In this document: piece by piece, positions 45,207 through 53,938 of the stretch
Numbering within the stretch: position 1 is the stretch's first letter
Layout: the number at the start of each line of letters is the position of its first letter
Assembly (NCBI RefSeq): GCF_017829975.1
Contig: NZ_JAEEGA010000010.1
Span: 135,401 to 199,400, forward strand
Length of the DNA: 64,000 nucleotides
Source: Vagococcus allomyrinae
Lineage (GTDB): Bacteria; Bacillota; Bacilli; Lactobacillales; Vagococcaceae
Reading direction: 5' to 3'
The notes under the pieces: model-generated
The model's database searches: none
Seen by the model: only the letters and a program-made list of their open reading frames with translations
Told to the model about the DNA's origin: nothing
Position numbers and translations under genes: made by a program

Positions 45207-46973
45207 ATGAGGCTGACGAGAGAAAGTTTACTTGATTATATGAAGTCATTGCTTCCTGAAGACGATGACTATCTTGCTCAAAGTGGTAGTTCTTATTTGG
45301 CCGAAATCCGTCAGTTGGAGAGTATGCTGCGTCCCTTTTGGGGAATTATCCCAGCTTGTAATGGGATGGCGACTGAGTTAACAGAATTCGACGCTATTGT
45401 GAGTTTTTGTGAATGTGTCGAAAAGAAGTTATTGCCTGAGGTTTCGACAGAAAATCGTCAAATTGCTGTGGAGGTAGGTGTTATCGGCTATGCAATTGGT
45501 CAATTTGGCTGGGAGTTCCTGACCTTATTCAATAAAAATGATCGTGAGTATTTGCTTCAATGGTTATCTCAAATAAATGACATTGAGTTTCCACCTGGTA
45601 ATTGGTATTTCTTTTTGATTCTGATCAACGGTGCTTTTAAGGAACATGACCTGCCCTATTCTGAGAAGCGGTTAGCTTTTGCAAAAGAGAGAATTGAGGC
45701 ATTTTATTTGGGCGAGGGCTGGTATTCTGATGGAAAGACTCAGCAGCGAGATTATTATGTCGCCTTTGCTTTTCATTTTTATGGGCTGTTGTATAGTCGC
45801 TTTTCAAGTGATCCTCAAGGGGCAGTTTATGAACAACGGGCGGTCTTATTTGCAAATGATTTTCAATATTGGTTCGACTCATCAGGGCGTTCACTGCCTT
45901 TTGGTCGTAGTTTGACTTATCGATTTGCTCATATTAGTTACTGGAGTGCTCTGATTGTCAGTGGTGCCTATCGTAAGACTAATCTGAGCTTAGGTGAGAT
46001 CAAAGGAATAATCGGTCGTAATTTACGATTTTGGCAACAACAGCCGATTGTGTTGCCAAGAGAAAAAAATCTCTCGATAGGGTATGGTTACAATCAATTG
46101 GTTTTGTCTGAAGATTACAATTCACCTGCGTCACCTATGTGGGCGTTCAAGGCGTTTATTTTATTGGAGTTGCCTTCGGAGCACCCCTTTTGGGAAGTTC
46201 CAGAAAAGAAACTAGCGATAAGACCTCTTAGTGTACAACCTCATGCTGGGTTTCATATTACTCAGACTGATGAGCAAACGGTTGCTCTCAGTAATTTGCA
46301 ATACTGTTGTAATTTAAACATGTATCATCAAAGTGAAAAGTATGCAAAGTTTGCTTATTCAAGCTATTTTGGTTTCAACATGAGTCGAGACAATCAAACT
46401 ATTGAATCGTTTGCGATTGATTCTACCTTGGCTTTTTCAATTAAAGGACACAATCAATACCAGACTCGGCAAGAAATCTTGGCTTCCAAAATAAGTGAGA
46501 AGTATAGCTGGAGTAGTTGGTCTGTTTGGGACGAGATCAAGGTAGCAAGTTATTTGGTTCCCATCGACGGCACAACTCATCTGCGTATACATGTCATCGA
46601 CACACCTTATCCTGTTGAAGCGGTCGAAGGTGGTTTTCCCTTGCTTGCTTGGCACTCAAAATATGATCAACCGGTACTGGATGATGATAGCTGCTATTTA
46701 GAAAATCGTTTTGGCTATAGTTTAATTAAGGATCTTAGTGAGAGTCGACAATCTGATGTGGTGAGTCAGGGGCCTAACACTAATATTTATTCCTCAGAAA
46801 AAAATGGCGTACCAGTTTTAAAAGGAACGTTAGTAGAAGGGTGTCATACATTTGCCACACTGGTGTCAGGTGGACCGAAAAGAGTTTCCCTTGCTCAGAT
46901 CAGCTTTATTGAAATGAAACAGCATTATCAAGTGGAGGTAAATGGGCGAATACTTAAAATTAAAAAGGAGTGA
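45207..46973 (+). CDS. DUF2264 protein, probable GH154 beta-glucuronidase
   Basis: 588 residues, DUF2264 (GH154) over most of its length: an N-terminal alpha/alpha barrel with WGIIPACNG, WYSDGKTQQRDYYVAFAFHFYG and GRSLPFGRSLTYRFAH, then a C-terminal beta-rich part. Characterised members remove terminal glucuronic acid from plant glycans. The ATG follows the IIA stop directly and relies on coupling. No signal peptide. Next to an unsaturated glucuronyl hydrolase it points to uronate-capped oligosaccharides as the PTS cargo. Confidence 0.82.
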   Translation: MRLTRESLLDYMKSLLPEDDDYLAQSGSSYLAEIRQLESMLRPFWGIIPACNGMATELTEFDAIVSFCECVEKKLLPEVSTENRQIAVEVGVIGYAIGQFGWEFLTLFNKNDREYLLQWLSQINDIEFPPGNWYFFLILINGAFKEHDLPYSEKRLAFAKERIEAFYLGEGWYSDGKTQQRDYYVAFAFHFYGLLYSRFSSDPQGAVYEQRAVLFANDFQYWFDSSGRSLPFGRSLTYRFAHISYWSALIVSGAYRKTNLSLGEIKGIIGRNLRFWQQQPIVLPREKNLSIGYGYNQLVLSEDYNSPASPMWAFKAFILLELPSEHPFWEVPEKKLAIRPLSVQPHAGFHITQTDEQTVALSNLQYCCNLNMYHQSEKYAKFAYSSYFGFNMSRDNQTIESFAIDSTLAFSIKGHNQYQTRQEILASKISEKYSWSSWSVWDEIKVASYLVPIDGTTHLRIHVIDTPYPVEAVEGGFPLLAWHSKYDQPVLDDDSCYLENRFGYSLIKDLSESRQSDVVSQGPNTNIYSSEKNGVPVLKGTLVEGCHTFATLVSGGPKRVSLAQISFIEMKQHYQVEVNGRILKIKKE

Positions 46974-46979
46974 CTTATC

Positions 46980-48113
46980 GTGATTAGTGCAGAAACGATA
47001 GAATGGGCTAACGAGATATTGGCAAAAATTGATCGGAAATTGACGGTGGAAGCCGAACGACAAGGAAAGAAAATTCCTTATATTCCCGATGAACAAACGG
47101 GTCGCTATGAAGGTGATTTAGGACAATCTGATCCTGTCTGGTGGACCAATGGTTTTTGGTCAGGCATGATGTGGCAAATGTATCATGCTACCGGAAAAGA
47201 GTTATATAAGAAAACAGCAGAAATAAATGAAGAAGTCTTAGATAAGGCATTTGATATTTATACAGGGTTACATCATGATGTTGGGTTTATGTGGTTACAT
47301 ACAGCTGTAGCCAACTTTCGTTTGACTGGAAGTGAACGCTCAAAAGCACGAGGCTGTCATGCGGCTCATCTATTGGCAGGCCGGTATAATCCGCGCGGGA
47401 AGTTTATCCGTTCTTGGAATAGAGATCGTTCAGGTTGGGTCATTATTGATTCAATGTTGAATATTCCCCTACTTTTTTGGGCAGAAAAAGAAATTGGTGA
47501 TCCACGATTTCGCTATATTGCTGAGGATCATGCGGATAAGGTGATGACTGATATTGTTAGACCTGATGGATCTGTTAATCATATTGCCGTCTTTGATCCG
47601 ACTAATGGTGAGTTAGTAGAGACGCCAGCTGGTCAAGGGTATGCGTCGGGATCATCGTGGTCACGGGGACAAGCATGGGCGATCTATGGTTTTGCTTTAA
47701 GTTATCGTCACACGGGAAAATCGGGCTATTTAGAAACAGCCAAAAAAGTGGCTCATTATTTTATTTCAGAAGTTAGCAAGACCGATTGGGTGCCGTTAGT
47801 TGATTTTAGAGCGCCGAAAGAGCCTGTAATGTTTGATACATCTGCAGGAATGTGTGCGGCTTGTGGCTTTTTAGAAATTGCCAAGTATGTGGATGAGTTT
47901 GAAAAAGCATTATATATTGATGCGGCTATCAATATTTTGAGAGCAACTGAATCTAAATATGCCATTTGGGCATTAGAAAAAGATGGATTGATTGATTTCT
48001 CCACAGGTAGTTATCATGAGGAACGCTGGACAGAGGTTCCGATTATTTACGCGGATTACTATTTTGTTGAAGCGATCTTACGCCTTTTGAATAAAGATTT
48101 TTTGATTTGGTAA
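46980..48113 (+). CDS. ugl: Unsaturated glucuronyl hydrolase (GH88)
   Basis: 377 residues, standard UGL length. Landmarks: WWTNGFWSGMMWQMYHATG, HHDVGFMWLHTAVANFRLTG with the first catalytic-type Asp, SGWVIIDSMLNIPLLFWA with the second, and SSWSRGQAWAIYGF. It removes 4,5-unsaturated uronic acid from disaccharides made by lyases. GTG start with AAGGAG 9 nt upstream. Without a signal peptide it works on PTS-imported material, as known for streptococcal glycosaminoglycan systems. Confidence 0.93.
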   Translation: MISAETIEWANEILAKIDRKLTVEAERQGKKIPYIPDEQTGRYEGDLGQSDPVWWTNGFWSGMMWQMYHATGKELYKKTAEINEEVLDKAFDIYTGLHHDVGFMWLHTAVANFRLTGSERSKARGCHAAHLLAGRYNPRGKFIRSWNRDRSGWVIIDSMLNIPLLFWAEKEIGDPRFRYIAEDHADKVMTDIVRPDGSVNHIAVFDPTNGELVETPAGQGYASGSSWSRGQAWAIYGFALSYRHTGKSGYLETAKKVAHYFISEVSKTDWVPLVDFRAPKEPVMFDTSAGMCAACGFLEIAKYVDEFEKALYIDAAINILRATESKYAIWALEKDGLIDFSTGSYHEERWTEVPIIYADYYFVEAILRLLNKDFLIW

Positions 48114-48140
48114 TGATTGGGATAAAAATGGAGGGATAAG

Positions 48141-48944
48141 ATGTTAACGCTAAAGTTAATCGATCGCGCTGGGGACATCGTAGAAGAACGGTCACATGAA
48201 AAAGAAACCTATCTGGCATATAAAACGCGGAAATATTCTGAGGGGGAAACAATCATCTTGGAAATCAGCGGGAGTGATTGTTTTGTCTGGGTGCAGGTTG
48301 ATGAGGCGATTCCAGCAAGTTTAATATACCTAACTAAACCTCAGTGGGAATTTCCTGTTATAACTGAGGAGCAATTACGCAGAGCTTATTCACCTAAAAT
48401 TTTTAGTGGTGAGCGTCATTATCTTCGAGCGTGGCTACCAAGTCAATCGGAGGTGACCGGTTATCGTAATTTGGCTTTAAATGCTCATGATCAGAAAGAG
48501 GCGTCGGGAGCTTATCCTCATGCTTTTGCTAATGTAGAAACACGAAATGATTCTACTTTTTTTGCGCGAAATGCAATTGATGGCTGTCTTGCGAATGACA
48601 GTCACGGCTCCTATCCTTATCAATCCTGGGGAATCAATCAACAAACCAATGCTCAAATCACGATTGATTTTGGACGTCATATTCTGACCGATAAGATAGC
48701 CCTTGTTCTTCGTGGCGATTACCCTCACGATAGTTATTGGGAAAGGGTGACCCTTGAGTTTTCAGATGGAGAACAACTTATTTTTGAGCCTACGAATGCT
48801 CGAGATCGTCAATTTTTTTCTTTTGAGCAGAAGCTAACGCGATTTGTTACGTTGAAACAGTTAATCAAGCATCAAGACGACTCGCCTTTTCCAGCATTGA
48901 CAGCATTGGAAGTTTATGGAAGTGAGTGGGAAGTAACAAAATGA
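48141..48944 (+). CDS. Protein with discoidin (F5/8)-like domain
   Basis: 267 residues. The C-terminal two-thirds resemble a galactose-binding jellyroll (NLALNAHDQKE...ARNAIDGCLANDSHG...SWGINQQTNAQITIDFGR...VTLEFSDGE). The N-terminal 90 residues are unassigned. It has no signal peptide and no recognisable catalytic motif. Being in the middle of the glycosidase operon, it probably binds or modifies a carbohydrate in the cytoplasm, but the function is unknown. GGAGGG precedes the ATG. Confidence 0.65.
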   Translation: MLTLKLIDRAGDIVEERSHEKETYLAYKTRKYSEGETIILEISGSDCFVWVQVDEAIPASLIYLTKPQWEFPVITEEQLRRAYSPKIFSGERHYLRAWLPSQSEVTGYRNLALNAHDQKEASGAYPHAFANVETRNDSTFFARNAIDGCLANDSHGSYPYQSWGINQQTNAQITIDFGRHILTDKIALVLRGDYPHDSYWERVTLEFSDGEQLIFEPTNARDRQFFSFEQKLTRFVTLKQLIKHQDDSPFPALTALEVYGSEWEVTK

Positions 48945-48990
48945 ACGAAAGAGTTGATAGCTGCTATAAAAAACTGACAAGGAGATGTTT

Positions 48991-49887
48991 ATGATTACTT
49001 CAAAGAGACAGCGCATTTTAATCGTTAGTGATGCAAAGAATGAGGCAGATGATCAGTATGCCATTGTCCATGCTTTATTGACTCCTCGGTTTCGAGTCGT
49101 TGGAATGGTGGCAAGTCATTTCAGTGGGGCCAAAACAAACCTGCTCTCTTATAATGAGATGATCAAACTTGCCAATTTAACACGTACAATTGGCATGTAT
49201 CCAATAAAAATCGGAGCAGAAGGAAGCATGAAAGAGGAGCAACTCAATCACTCTGAAGGGAGCGATCTGATTGTTCAAGAGGCATTAAAGGCCGACGCTG
49301 ATCCGCTATATATTGTGTGTATTGGTGCTTTAACGGATGTTGGGACGGCAATAACGATCAATCCAGAAATAGTGGATCGATTCACTTTAATTTGGGTTGG
49401 GGGAGGGCGGTATCCAACAGGAAGTCATGAGGCAAATTTAAATCATGATATTTTAGCAGCCAATAGGTTGTTTTCGTCAAAAGTAAACCTATGGCAAATT
49501 CCCAGTGAGGCTTACAAGACAATGTTGGTTTCAGTGACGGAGCTACAATTAAAACTCTCAACAGTCAATGAATTGGGTAATTATTTATATGAACAGTTAA
49601 TTCAGTTTGCCACTGATAATGTTAATGAGAAAAACTGGATAAATACTGAATGCTGGGTAATGGGGGATTCTGCCGCCATTGGCGTTCTGCTAGATGAGCA
49701 AAAAGGGAACTACAAATTGATTGCGCCGCCTCATTTTGCTTCTAATTGTCAGCATATGACATCCGATGACAATAACAGGCCAATAAGAGTTTACCAATCG
49801 TTAAATGTCAGGATGATTCTAGAAGATTTCTTTGCGAAGGTCTCACTATTCGAAATGGCAGCGAAAGGAGTGAAACAAAGTGACTAA
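48991..49887 (+). CDS. Nucleoside-hydrolase-like protein
   Basis: 298 residues from ATG at 48991 (AAGGAG, 6 nt). The N-terminal motif RILIVSDAKNEADDQYAIVHAL corresponds to the calcium-binding DTDxGxDDxxAL of nucleoside hydrolases, with changes resembling the DUF1593 subgroup (GNEPDD). YIVCIGALTDVGTAI and VGGGRYPTGSHEANLNHD fit the fold. In a glycosidase operon a sugar N- or O-glycoside substrate is more likely than nucleosides. It overlaps GH43 by 8 bp. Confidence 0.75.
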   Translation: MITSKRQRILIVSDAKNEADDQYAIVHALLTPRFRVVGMVASHFSGAKTNLLSYNEMIKLANLTRTIGMYPIKIGAEGSMKEEQLNHSEGSDLIVQEALKADADPLYIVCIGALTDVGTAITINPEIVDRFTLIWVGGGRYPTGSHEANLNHDILAANRLFSSKVNLWQIPSEAYKTMLVSVTELQLKLSTVNELGNYLYEQLIQFATDNVNEKNWINTECWVMGDSAAIGVLLDEQKGNYKLIAPPHFASNCQHMTSDDNNRPIRVYQSLNVRMILEDFFAKVSLFEMAAKGVKQSD

Positions 49888-51484
49888 AGTTATCAACCCA
49901 ATTCTCAGAGGTTTTCATCCAGATGCCAGTGTTGTAAGAGTTGGAAATGATTATTATTTGGCTACGTCTACGTTTGAATGGATGCCAGGAATTGAGATTT
50001 ATCATTCAATTGATTTAGTGAATTGGCGCTTAGTAGCAAATCCACTTCAAAATAGCCAGCAGGCTAATTTAATTGGTAATTATAATTCAGGCAGTATCTG
50101 GGCTCCTCATCTTAGTTATTCAGATGGTCGTTTTTGGTTATTAATCACGGATGTTAAATCTGGTAATGCTTTTAAAGATACATTAAATTATGTTCTATCA
50201 GCAAAAGATATCACTGCTGATTGGGGAATCCCAACATTTATGACTGCCAGTGGGTTCGATCCAGCTTTCTTTCATGACGATGATGGTCGCCATTATATCA
50301 TCAGCATGTTATTTGATCATCGCTTGGAGCAACCTAATTTTGCTGGATTAGTCATTCAAGAGTTTGATGTTAGCAGCATGGAGTTAATTGGCAAGCGGAA
50401 GCATTTTTACACTGGCACGGATCTAGGAGTATGTGAAGGCCCGCAAATGGTAAAAAAGGCTGGCTGGTACTATTTGCTCTGTGCCTCTGGTGGGACTGGC
50501 TATAGTCATGCAGCTACCGTTTCTCGGTCGAAAAATATTATGGGTCCTTATGAGTTATCGCCTTATCATCCATTATTGACAACAAAGCCTGTACCAGGAC
50601 ATCCGTTGCAAAAAAGTGGGCATGCTTCATTTATCGAAGTTGCACCAGACGAATGGTATATTGTTCATATCTGTTCTCGGCCTCTTACTGAGCGAGGTAA
50701 CTGTGTCCTAGGGCGAGAAACAGCTCTACAAAAAATTGACTGGTTGGATGGTTGGCCTAGGCTGAGTAATGGCACAATGTTTCCCGATTTGGAAATTGTC
50801 CCTCCGAGTATCGGGCGGAATGTGGAGCAACAGCTTGATTTTAGCTCCTTTTGCGATTTTTCTGAGGCGGAATTACCAAATTATTTTAAAACATTGAGAC
50901 AGCCACTAGCTGAAATGACTGAAAAAATATCTCTATCCGAGCGTCCAGGTTATTTACGCTTATACGGTGAACAAAGCATTACTAGTTTGCATCGTCAAAC
51001 ATTAGTTGCTCGGCGTTGGCAGCATGTTAGCTTTAGCGTGGAGACAGAAATGGAATTCGATCCTGAAAATTTTCAGCAAATGGCAGGTTTAGTGTTGTTT
51101 TATGACACAGACAATTGGCATTATTTACAAGTATCCTATGATGAAAACCTGCAATCAAAAGTCATTCAGGTAGAGAGTAACTCAATTAGTCATTTTTCTT
51201 ATCGCTCAGAGCGAATTGAAATTTCGTCAAATAGACCCATTCATTTGTCAGTGGAAGTTGAGCGGAATGGTGCTCAGTTTTACTATCGGGTTGCGGATGA
51301 AGAGAAGCAGGTGATTGGAGAGGTAGTGGAAGCCGATCACTTGAGTGATGATTTTATCAAAGCTAATGGGAAGCTGGCTTTTACTGGAGCAATGGTAGGA
51401 ATTTGTGCTCAAGACCTTTATGATCATCGCTCTTTCGCTGATTTTAACTTTTTTAATTATGTAGAAAAACATTTGGAAGAGTGA
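49880..51484 (+). CDS. GH43 glycosidase (beta-xylosidase/arabinofuranosidase type)
   Basis: 534 residues. A five-blade propeller domain (1-300) has the catalytic Asp in GFHPDASVVRVGNDYYLATSTFEWMPGIE, split with FDPAFFHDDDGRHY and the Glu in GVCEGPQMV. A C-terminal concanavalin-like domain follows (about 325-530, MAGLVLFYDTDNWHYLQ). This is the XynB-like two-domain form. GTG start with AAAGGAG 9 nt upstream. Cytoplasmic; it would release xylose or arabinose side units from imported oligosaccharides. Last gene of the sigma-54 operon; 51485-51668 holds nothing clear. Confidence 0.92.
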   Translation: MTKVINPILRGFHPDASVVRVGNDYYLATSTFEWMPGIEIYHSIDLVNWRLVANPLQNSQQANLIGNYNSGSIWAPHLSYSDGRFWLLITDVKSGNAFKDTLNYVLSAKDITADWGIPTFMTASGFDPAFFHDDDGRHYIISMLFDHRLEQPNFAGLVIQEFDVSSMELIGKRKHFYTGTDLGVCEGPQMVKKAGWYYLLCASGGTGYSHAATVSRSKNIMGPYELSPYHPLLTTKPVPGHPLQKSGHASFIEVAPDEWYIVHICSRPLTERGNCVLGRETALQKIDWLDGWPRLSNGTMFPDLEIVPPSIGRNVEQQLDFSSFCDFSEAELPNYFKTLRQPLAEMTEKISLSERPGYLRLYGEQSITSLHRQTLVARRWQHVSFSVETEMEFDPENFQQMAGLVLFYDTDNWHYLQVSYDENLQSKVIQVESNSISHFSYRSERIEISSNRPIHLSVEVERNGAQFYYRVADEEKQVIGEVVEADHLSDDFIKANGKLAFTGAMVGICAQDLYDHRSFADFNFFNYVEKHLEE

Positions 51485-51668
51485 GCTGAAAAAAGTTTAA
51501 AAAATTCTGAGTAGAAGAGCTCATTCATATTGTTTGAGGGGATCACAACTATCAGAAATAAAAGATCATGTTCTCCCAGACTTTGTTTGAGAGACGAAAG
51601 TTACTCACTCATTAGTTTTATACCGATATTACGTAATTAATTCATTGCAGATGGCCATAGGCAATACG

Positions 51669-51713
51669 AAAAAACTGTCACAACACCATTAGGTTAGTTG
51701 CGACAGTTTTTTT
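51669..51713. terminator. Bidirectional terminator between convergent operons
   Basis: AAAAAACTGTC-CAAC pairs with GTTG-GACAGTTTTTT around one mismatch, giving T runs on both strands. It ends the DUF4310 gene (reverse) and probably the GH43 operon (forward). Confidence 0.88.
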
Positions 51714-51714
51714 G

Positions 51715-52371
51715 TTAGTCACCAAGGGCGACAGGGAATATAGCGCCAAAAATCATCGCGCCTAAGATAGCACCACCGGCAATCGGTTTTTTCCAGAGAT
51801 AAAAGACTAGAGCGCCAATTACCGAGCCTATTCCAACGGGAATCGAGGCACCACATGCGCTAATAATAATCAATGGCCCTAAAAAACGTCCTGAAGCATT
51901 ACCTGCTCCCATCATTACATCTGCGCCAAATGTAGAATTACTTTGATTAATCGTAAATTTACGGATGACGATAATTAAACCACCAACAAGAGCTCCAATG
52001 GCTAACCCTGTCACTAAAGACAAAGCATAATTATCAATTGGTTGGTTAATTCCCATGCTGAGTAAAATAGCTGGTACACCAATCCCAATACCCGTTAAAA
52101 TCGCCCCGCCAATATCCAGAATTCCGACTAATGATCCTTCTAAAATTCGAGCGAATAGGAAGCTTGCGCCAAAAGCGGCAGCTGCTCCATAGGATCCGCC
52201 ATCAAGCCCTGCTTTTAACATAGCGACGATTGCCACTTCATTAAAAGCTCCCACGCCGTAGGTAACATACATATGTGTTCCAGCGAAAACTCCAGCCGAC
52301 AATAAGCCAACTAAAATAGGGAATGACCAGTCGGCATACCAAAAATCTTTTTTTTCTAAAGTTTCGTTCAT
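51715..52371 (-). CDS. DUF4310-family membrane protein
   Basis: 218 residues with about six hydrophobic segments (WSFPILVGLLSAGVFAGTHMYVTYG, AAAAFGASFLFARIL, GGAILTGIGIGVPAILLSMGI and others). Recognised as the DUF4310 member of a conserved four-gene set. Glycine-rich membrane helices and pairing with DUF4311 suggest one half of a two-part transporter. The substrate is unknown. Last gene of the reverse operon, 24 bp after DUF4311. Confidence 0.82.
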   Translation of the reverse strand: MNETLEKKDFWYADWSFPILVGLLSAGVFAGTHMYVTYGVGAFNEVAIVAMLKAGLDGGSYGAAAAFGASFLFARILEGSLVGILDIGGAILTGIGIGVPAILLSMGINQPIDNYALSLVTGLAIGALVGGLIIVIRKFTINQSNSTFGADVMMGAGNASGRFLGPLIIISACGASIPVGIGSVIGALVFYLWKKPIAGGAILGAMIFGAIFPVALGD

Positions 52372-52395
52372 TTCAGTTTCGTCTCCTTCTATTCT

Positions 52396-53178
52396 TTAGT
52401 TACCAATGTTGAAGATATTATGGATGTCCTGTAACCATCCTGGAATTTTCATGCGGAAACTTTCAATCATCTGCAAGTCGAAACCACGGAAGAAGCCACT
52501 AAAGACAAATAAGAGAATAATAGCAACCATCATGCTTTTTGTCACTCGGTTCCAACCGATTTCATCAACGCCTTTACCGATTAATATACCAAGTACCACG
52601 CCTGGAACCGCATTTCCCATTACCATGGTGGCTAAGCCGCCAAAGATTGTCGTCCATAAACCAGAACGTTTCCCTGCGTCAATTGCGGCTAACCAAAATA
52701 GGACTGGCATAACTGTATTAATCAATAAATTAGCTGCTGGCACGAGAACTGCAACTGCTGTGACTTGTAATGATTCAGGAATTGCTGAAGCGGTAGTATT
52801 CAAGAAAGCGACGACAGCCATGCCAATTAAGGCGCCTGCAATTCCCATCTTTTTGGGATTGTGAACAGTTTCTGCCACATTTTTATTTTTTACTAATAGT
52901 GCCGCCGCCGCCCAGTTAGGAATAACCCGATGATCCACATCTTGGGTAAAGGCGCCTGCGCCTACAGTTGATGCCCAGGCATTAAAGAAAAAACCTAGGC
53001 CAAATGAGAAGTGACTGGCTGCATCGCCTTCACAGGCGTTCATTTCACCTAATGTTCGAAAGGCACCTAAGCCCTGTGTGCTTGGTGCGTGAAACATTCT
53101 AGCGGCACCAGTGCCAACAGCAAACCCAACTAGTCCGCCAATAACCAGTGATTTTAATAGTATGATAATAACACTCAT
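52396..53178 (-). CDS. DUF4311-family membrane protein
   Basis: 260 residues with about seven hydrophobic segments. The loop ARMFHAPSTQGLGAFRTLGEMNACEGDAASHFSFGLGFFFNAW (quoted in part: ARMFHAPSTQGLGAF and MNACEGDAASHF) is characteristic of the family. It overlaps DUF4312 by 4 bp and is likely translated with it. It probably forms a membrane complex with DUF4310. No transport substrate has been assigned that I know of. Confidence 0.82.
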   Translation of the reverse strand: MSVIIILLKSLVIGGLVGFAVGTGAARMFHAPSTQGLGAFRTLGEMNACEGDAASHFSFGLGFFFNAWASTVGAGAFTQDVDHRVIPNWAAAALLVKNKNVAETVHNPKKMGIAGALIGMAVVAFLNTTASAIPESLQVTAVAVLVPAANLLINTVMPVLFWLAAIDAGKRSGLWTTIFGGLATMVMGNAVPGVVLGILIGKGVDEIGWNRVTKSMMVAIILLFVFSGFFRGFDLQMIESFRMKIPGWLQDIHNIFNIGN

Positions 53179-53546
53179 TTAATTGCCTCCTTAATTCGTT
53201 TGGTCCAGTGTGGAAGAGGAACAGCTTGAGGATCGGCCACTTTTGTTTCAACAAAGAGGACATTTGCCATCTCTACTAACGTAATTTCAACTTCAACATC
53301 AAGAAGCACACGATAGCTGACTCGTGTCCGAGGCAGCAAGAAGAATAGAAAACGTTCTGTATAGGTTTCTTGCTCGGCCTTGATTACACTAATTGAGATT
53401 GGTTCTATCCGTGCGATGACATCATTTTTTTGTTTTAAAATGCGTCCGTGAATCTGGTTAAGGGCGTGAGCGAAGGCTTGTTGCTTTTCTTCTCCAACCC
53501 CTTCGAGCCGAATTATTTGTTGCTTTTTTGTTGTGACATTTTCCAT
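53175..53546 (-). CDS. DUF4312-family protein
   Basis: 123 residues, soluble and mixed alpha/beta, with MENVTTKKQQIIRLEGVGEEKQQAFAHAL at the start (given in part) and SISVIKAEQETYTERFLFFLLPRTR in the centre. It always seems to travel with DUF4310/4311 and SFCGS proteins. The size fits a regulatory or coupling subunit, like a PTS IIA or IIB, but no phosphorylation site was recognised. It starts 19 bp after SFCGS. Confidence 0.78.
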   Translation of the reverse strand: MENVTTKKQQIIRLEGVGEEKQQAFAHALNQIHGRILKQKNDVIARIEPISISVIKAEQETYTERFLFFLLPRTRVSYRVLLDVEVEITLVEMANVLFVETKVADPQAVPLPHWTKRIKEAIK

Positions 53547-53565
53547 TATCCCTCGTCCTCTCTGA

Positions 53566-53922
53566 TTACTTGGCTTGTTTTTTTATGAATGCTTCAACCA
53601 AGCGTTTGCCAAGCTCTTCTTGATCCATAAACCCAAAACCAAGGACTGTTTTGCCATCTTGAATTGCTGTGACACCTTCTTCGATTGAGCGCATACCATG
53701 GCGTTCCGGATAGCCATATTTTGTAGCAGCTGTTAGGGACCCTGCGCCACCACTGCCACAAAATGAGATCCCCAAATCTGCTTCTTCTTGTTGCATCACA
53801 TCGCCTAAACGCATATCAGCGCCCATTCCAGGGACTACTACTGCCATTCCTCCGGCTGCTTCTACTCCTTTGGCGACATTTTGTCCTTTACCTAATCGAT
53901 CTGCAATAACGACTTTAATCAT
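53566..53922 (-). CDS. Glycine-rich SFCGS-family protein
   Basis: 118 residues with the family signature ISFCGSGGAGSLTAATKYGYP, DRLGKGQNVAKGVEAAGG and VVVPGMGADMRLGD. The Cys in a Gly-rich loop recalls a PTS IIB phosphate-carrying loop, so a phosphotransfer role is possible but unproven. It starts 16 bp after the PRD regulator stop, with AAAGGAG upstream, so regulator and transporter genes form one operon. Confidence 0.82.
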   Translation of the reverse strand: MIKVVIADRLGKGQNVAKGVEAAGGMAVVVPGMGADMRLGDVMQQEEADLGISFCGSGGAGSLTAATKYGYPERHGMRSIEEGVTAIQDGKTVLGFGFMDQEELGKRLVEAFIKKQAK

Positions 53923-53938
53923 TTAAAAAACTCCTTTT

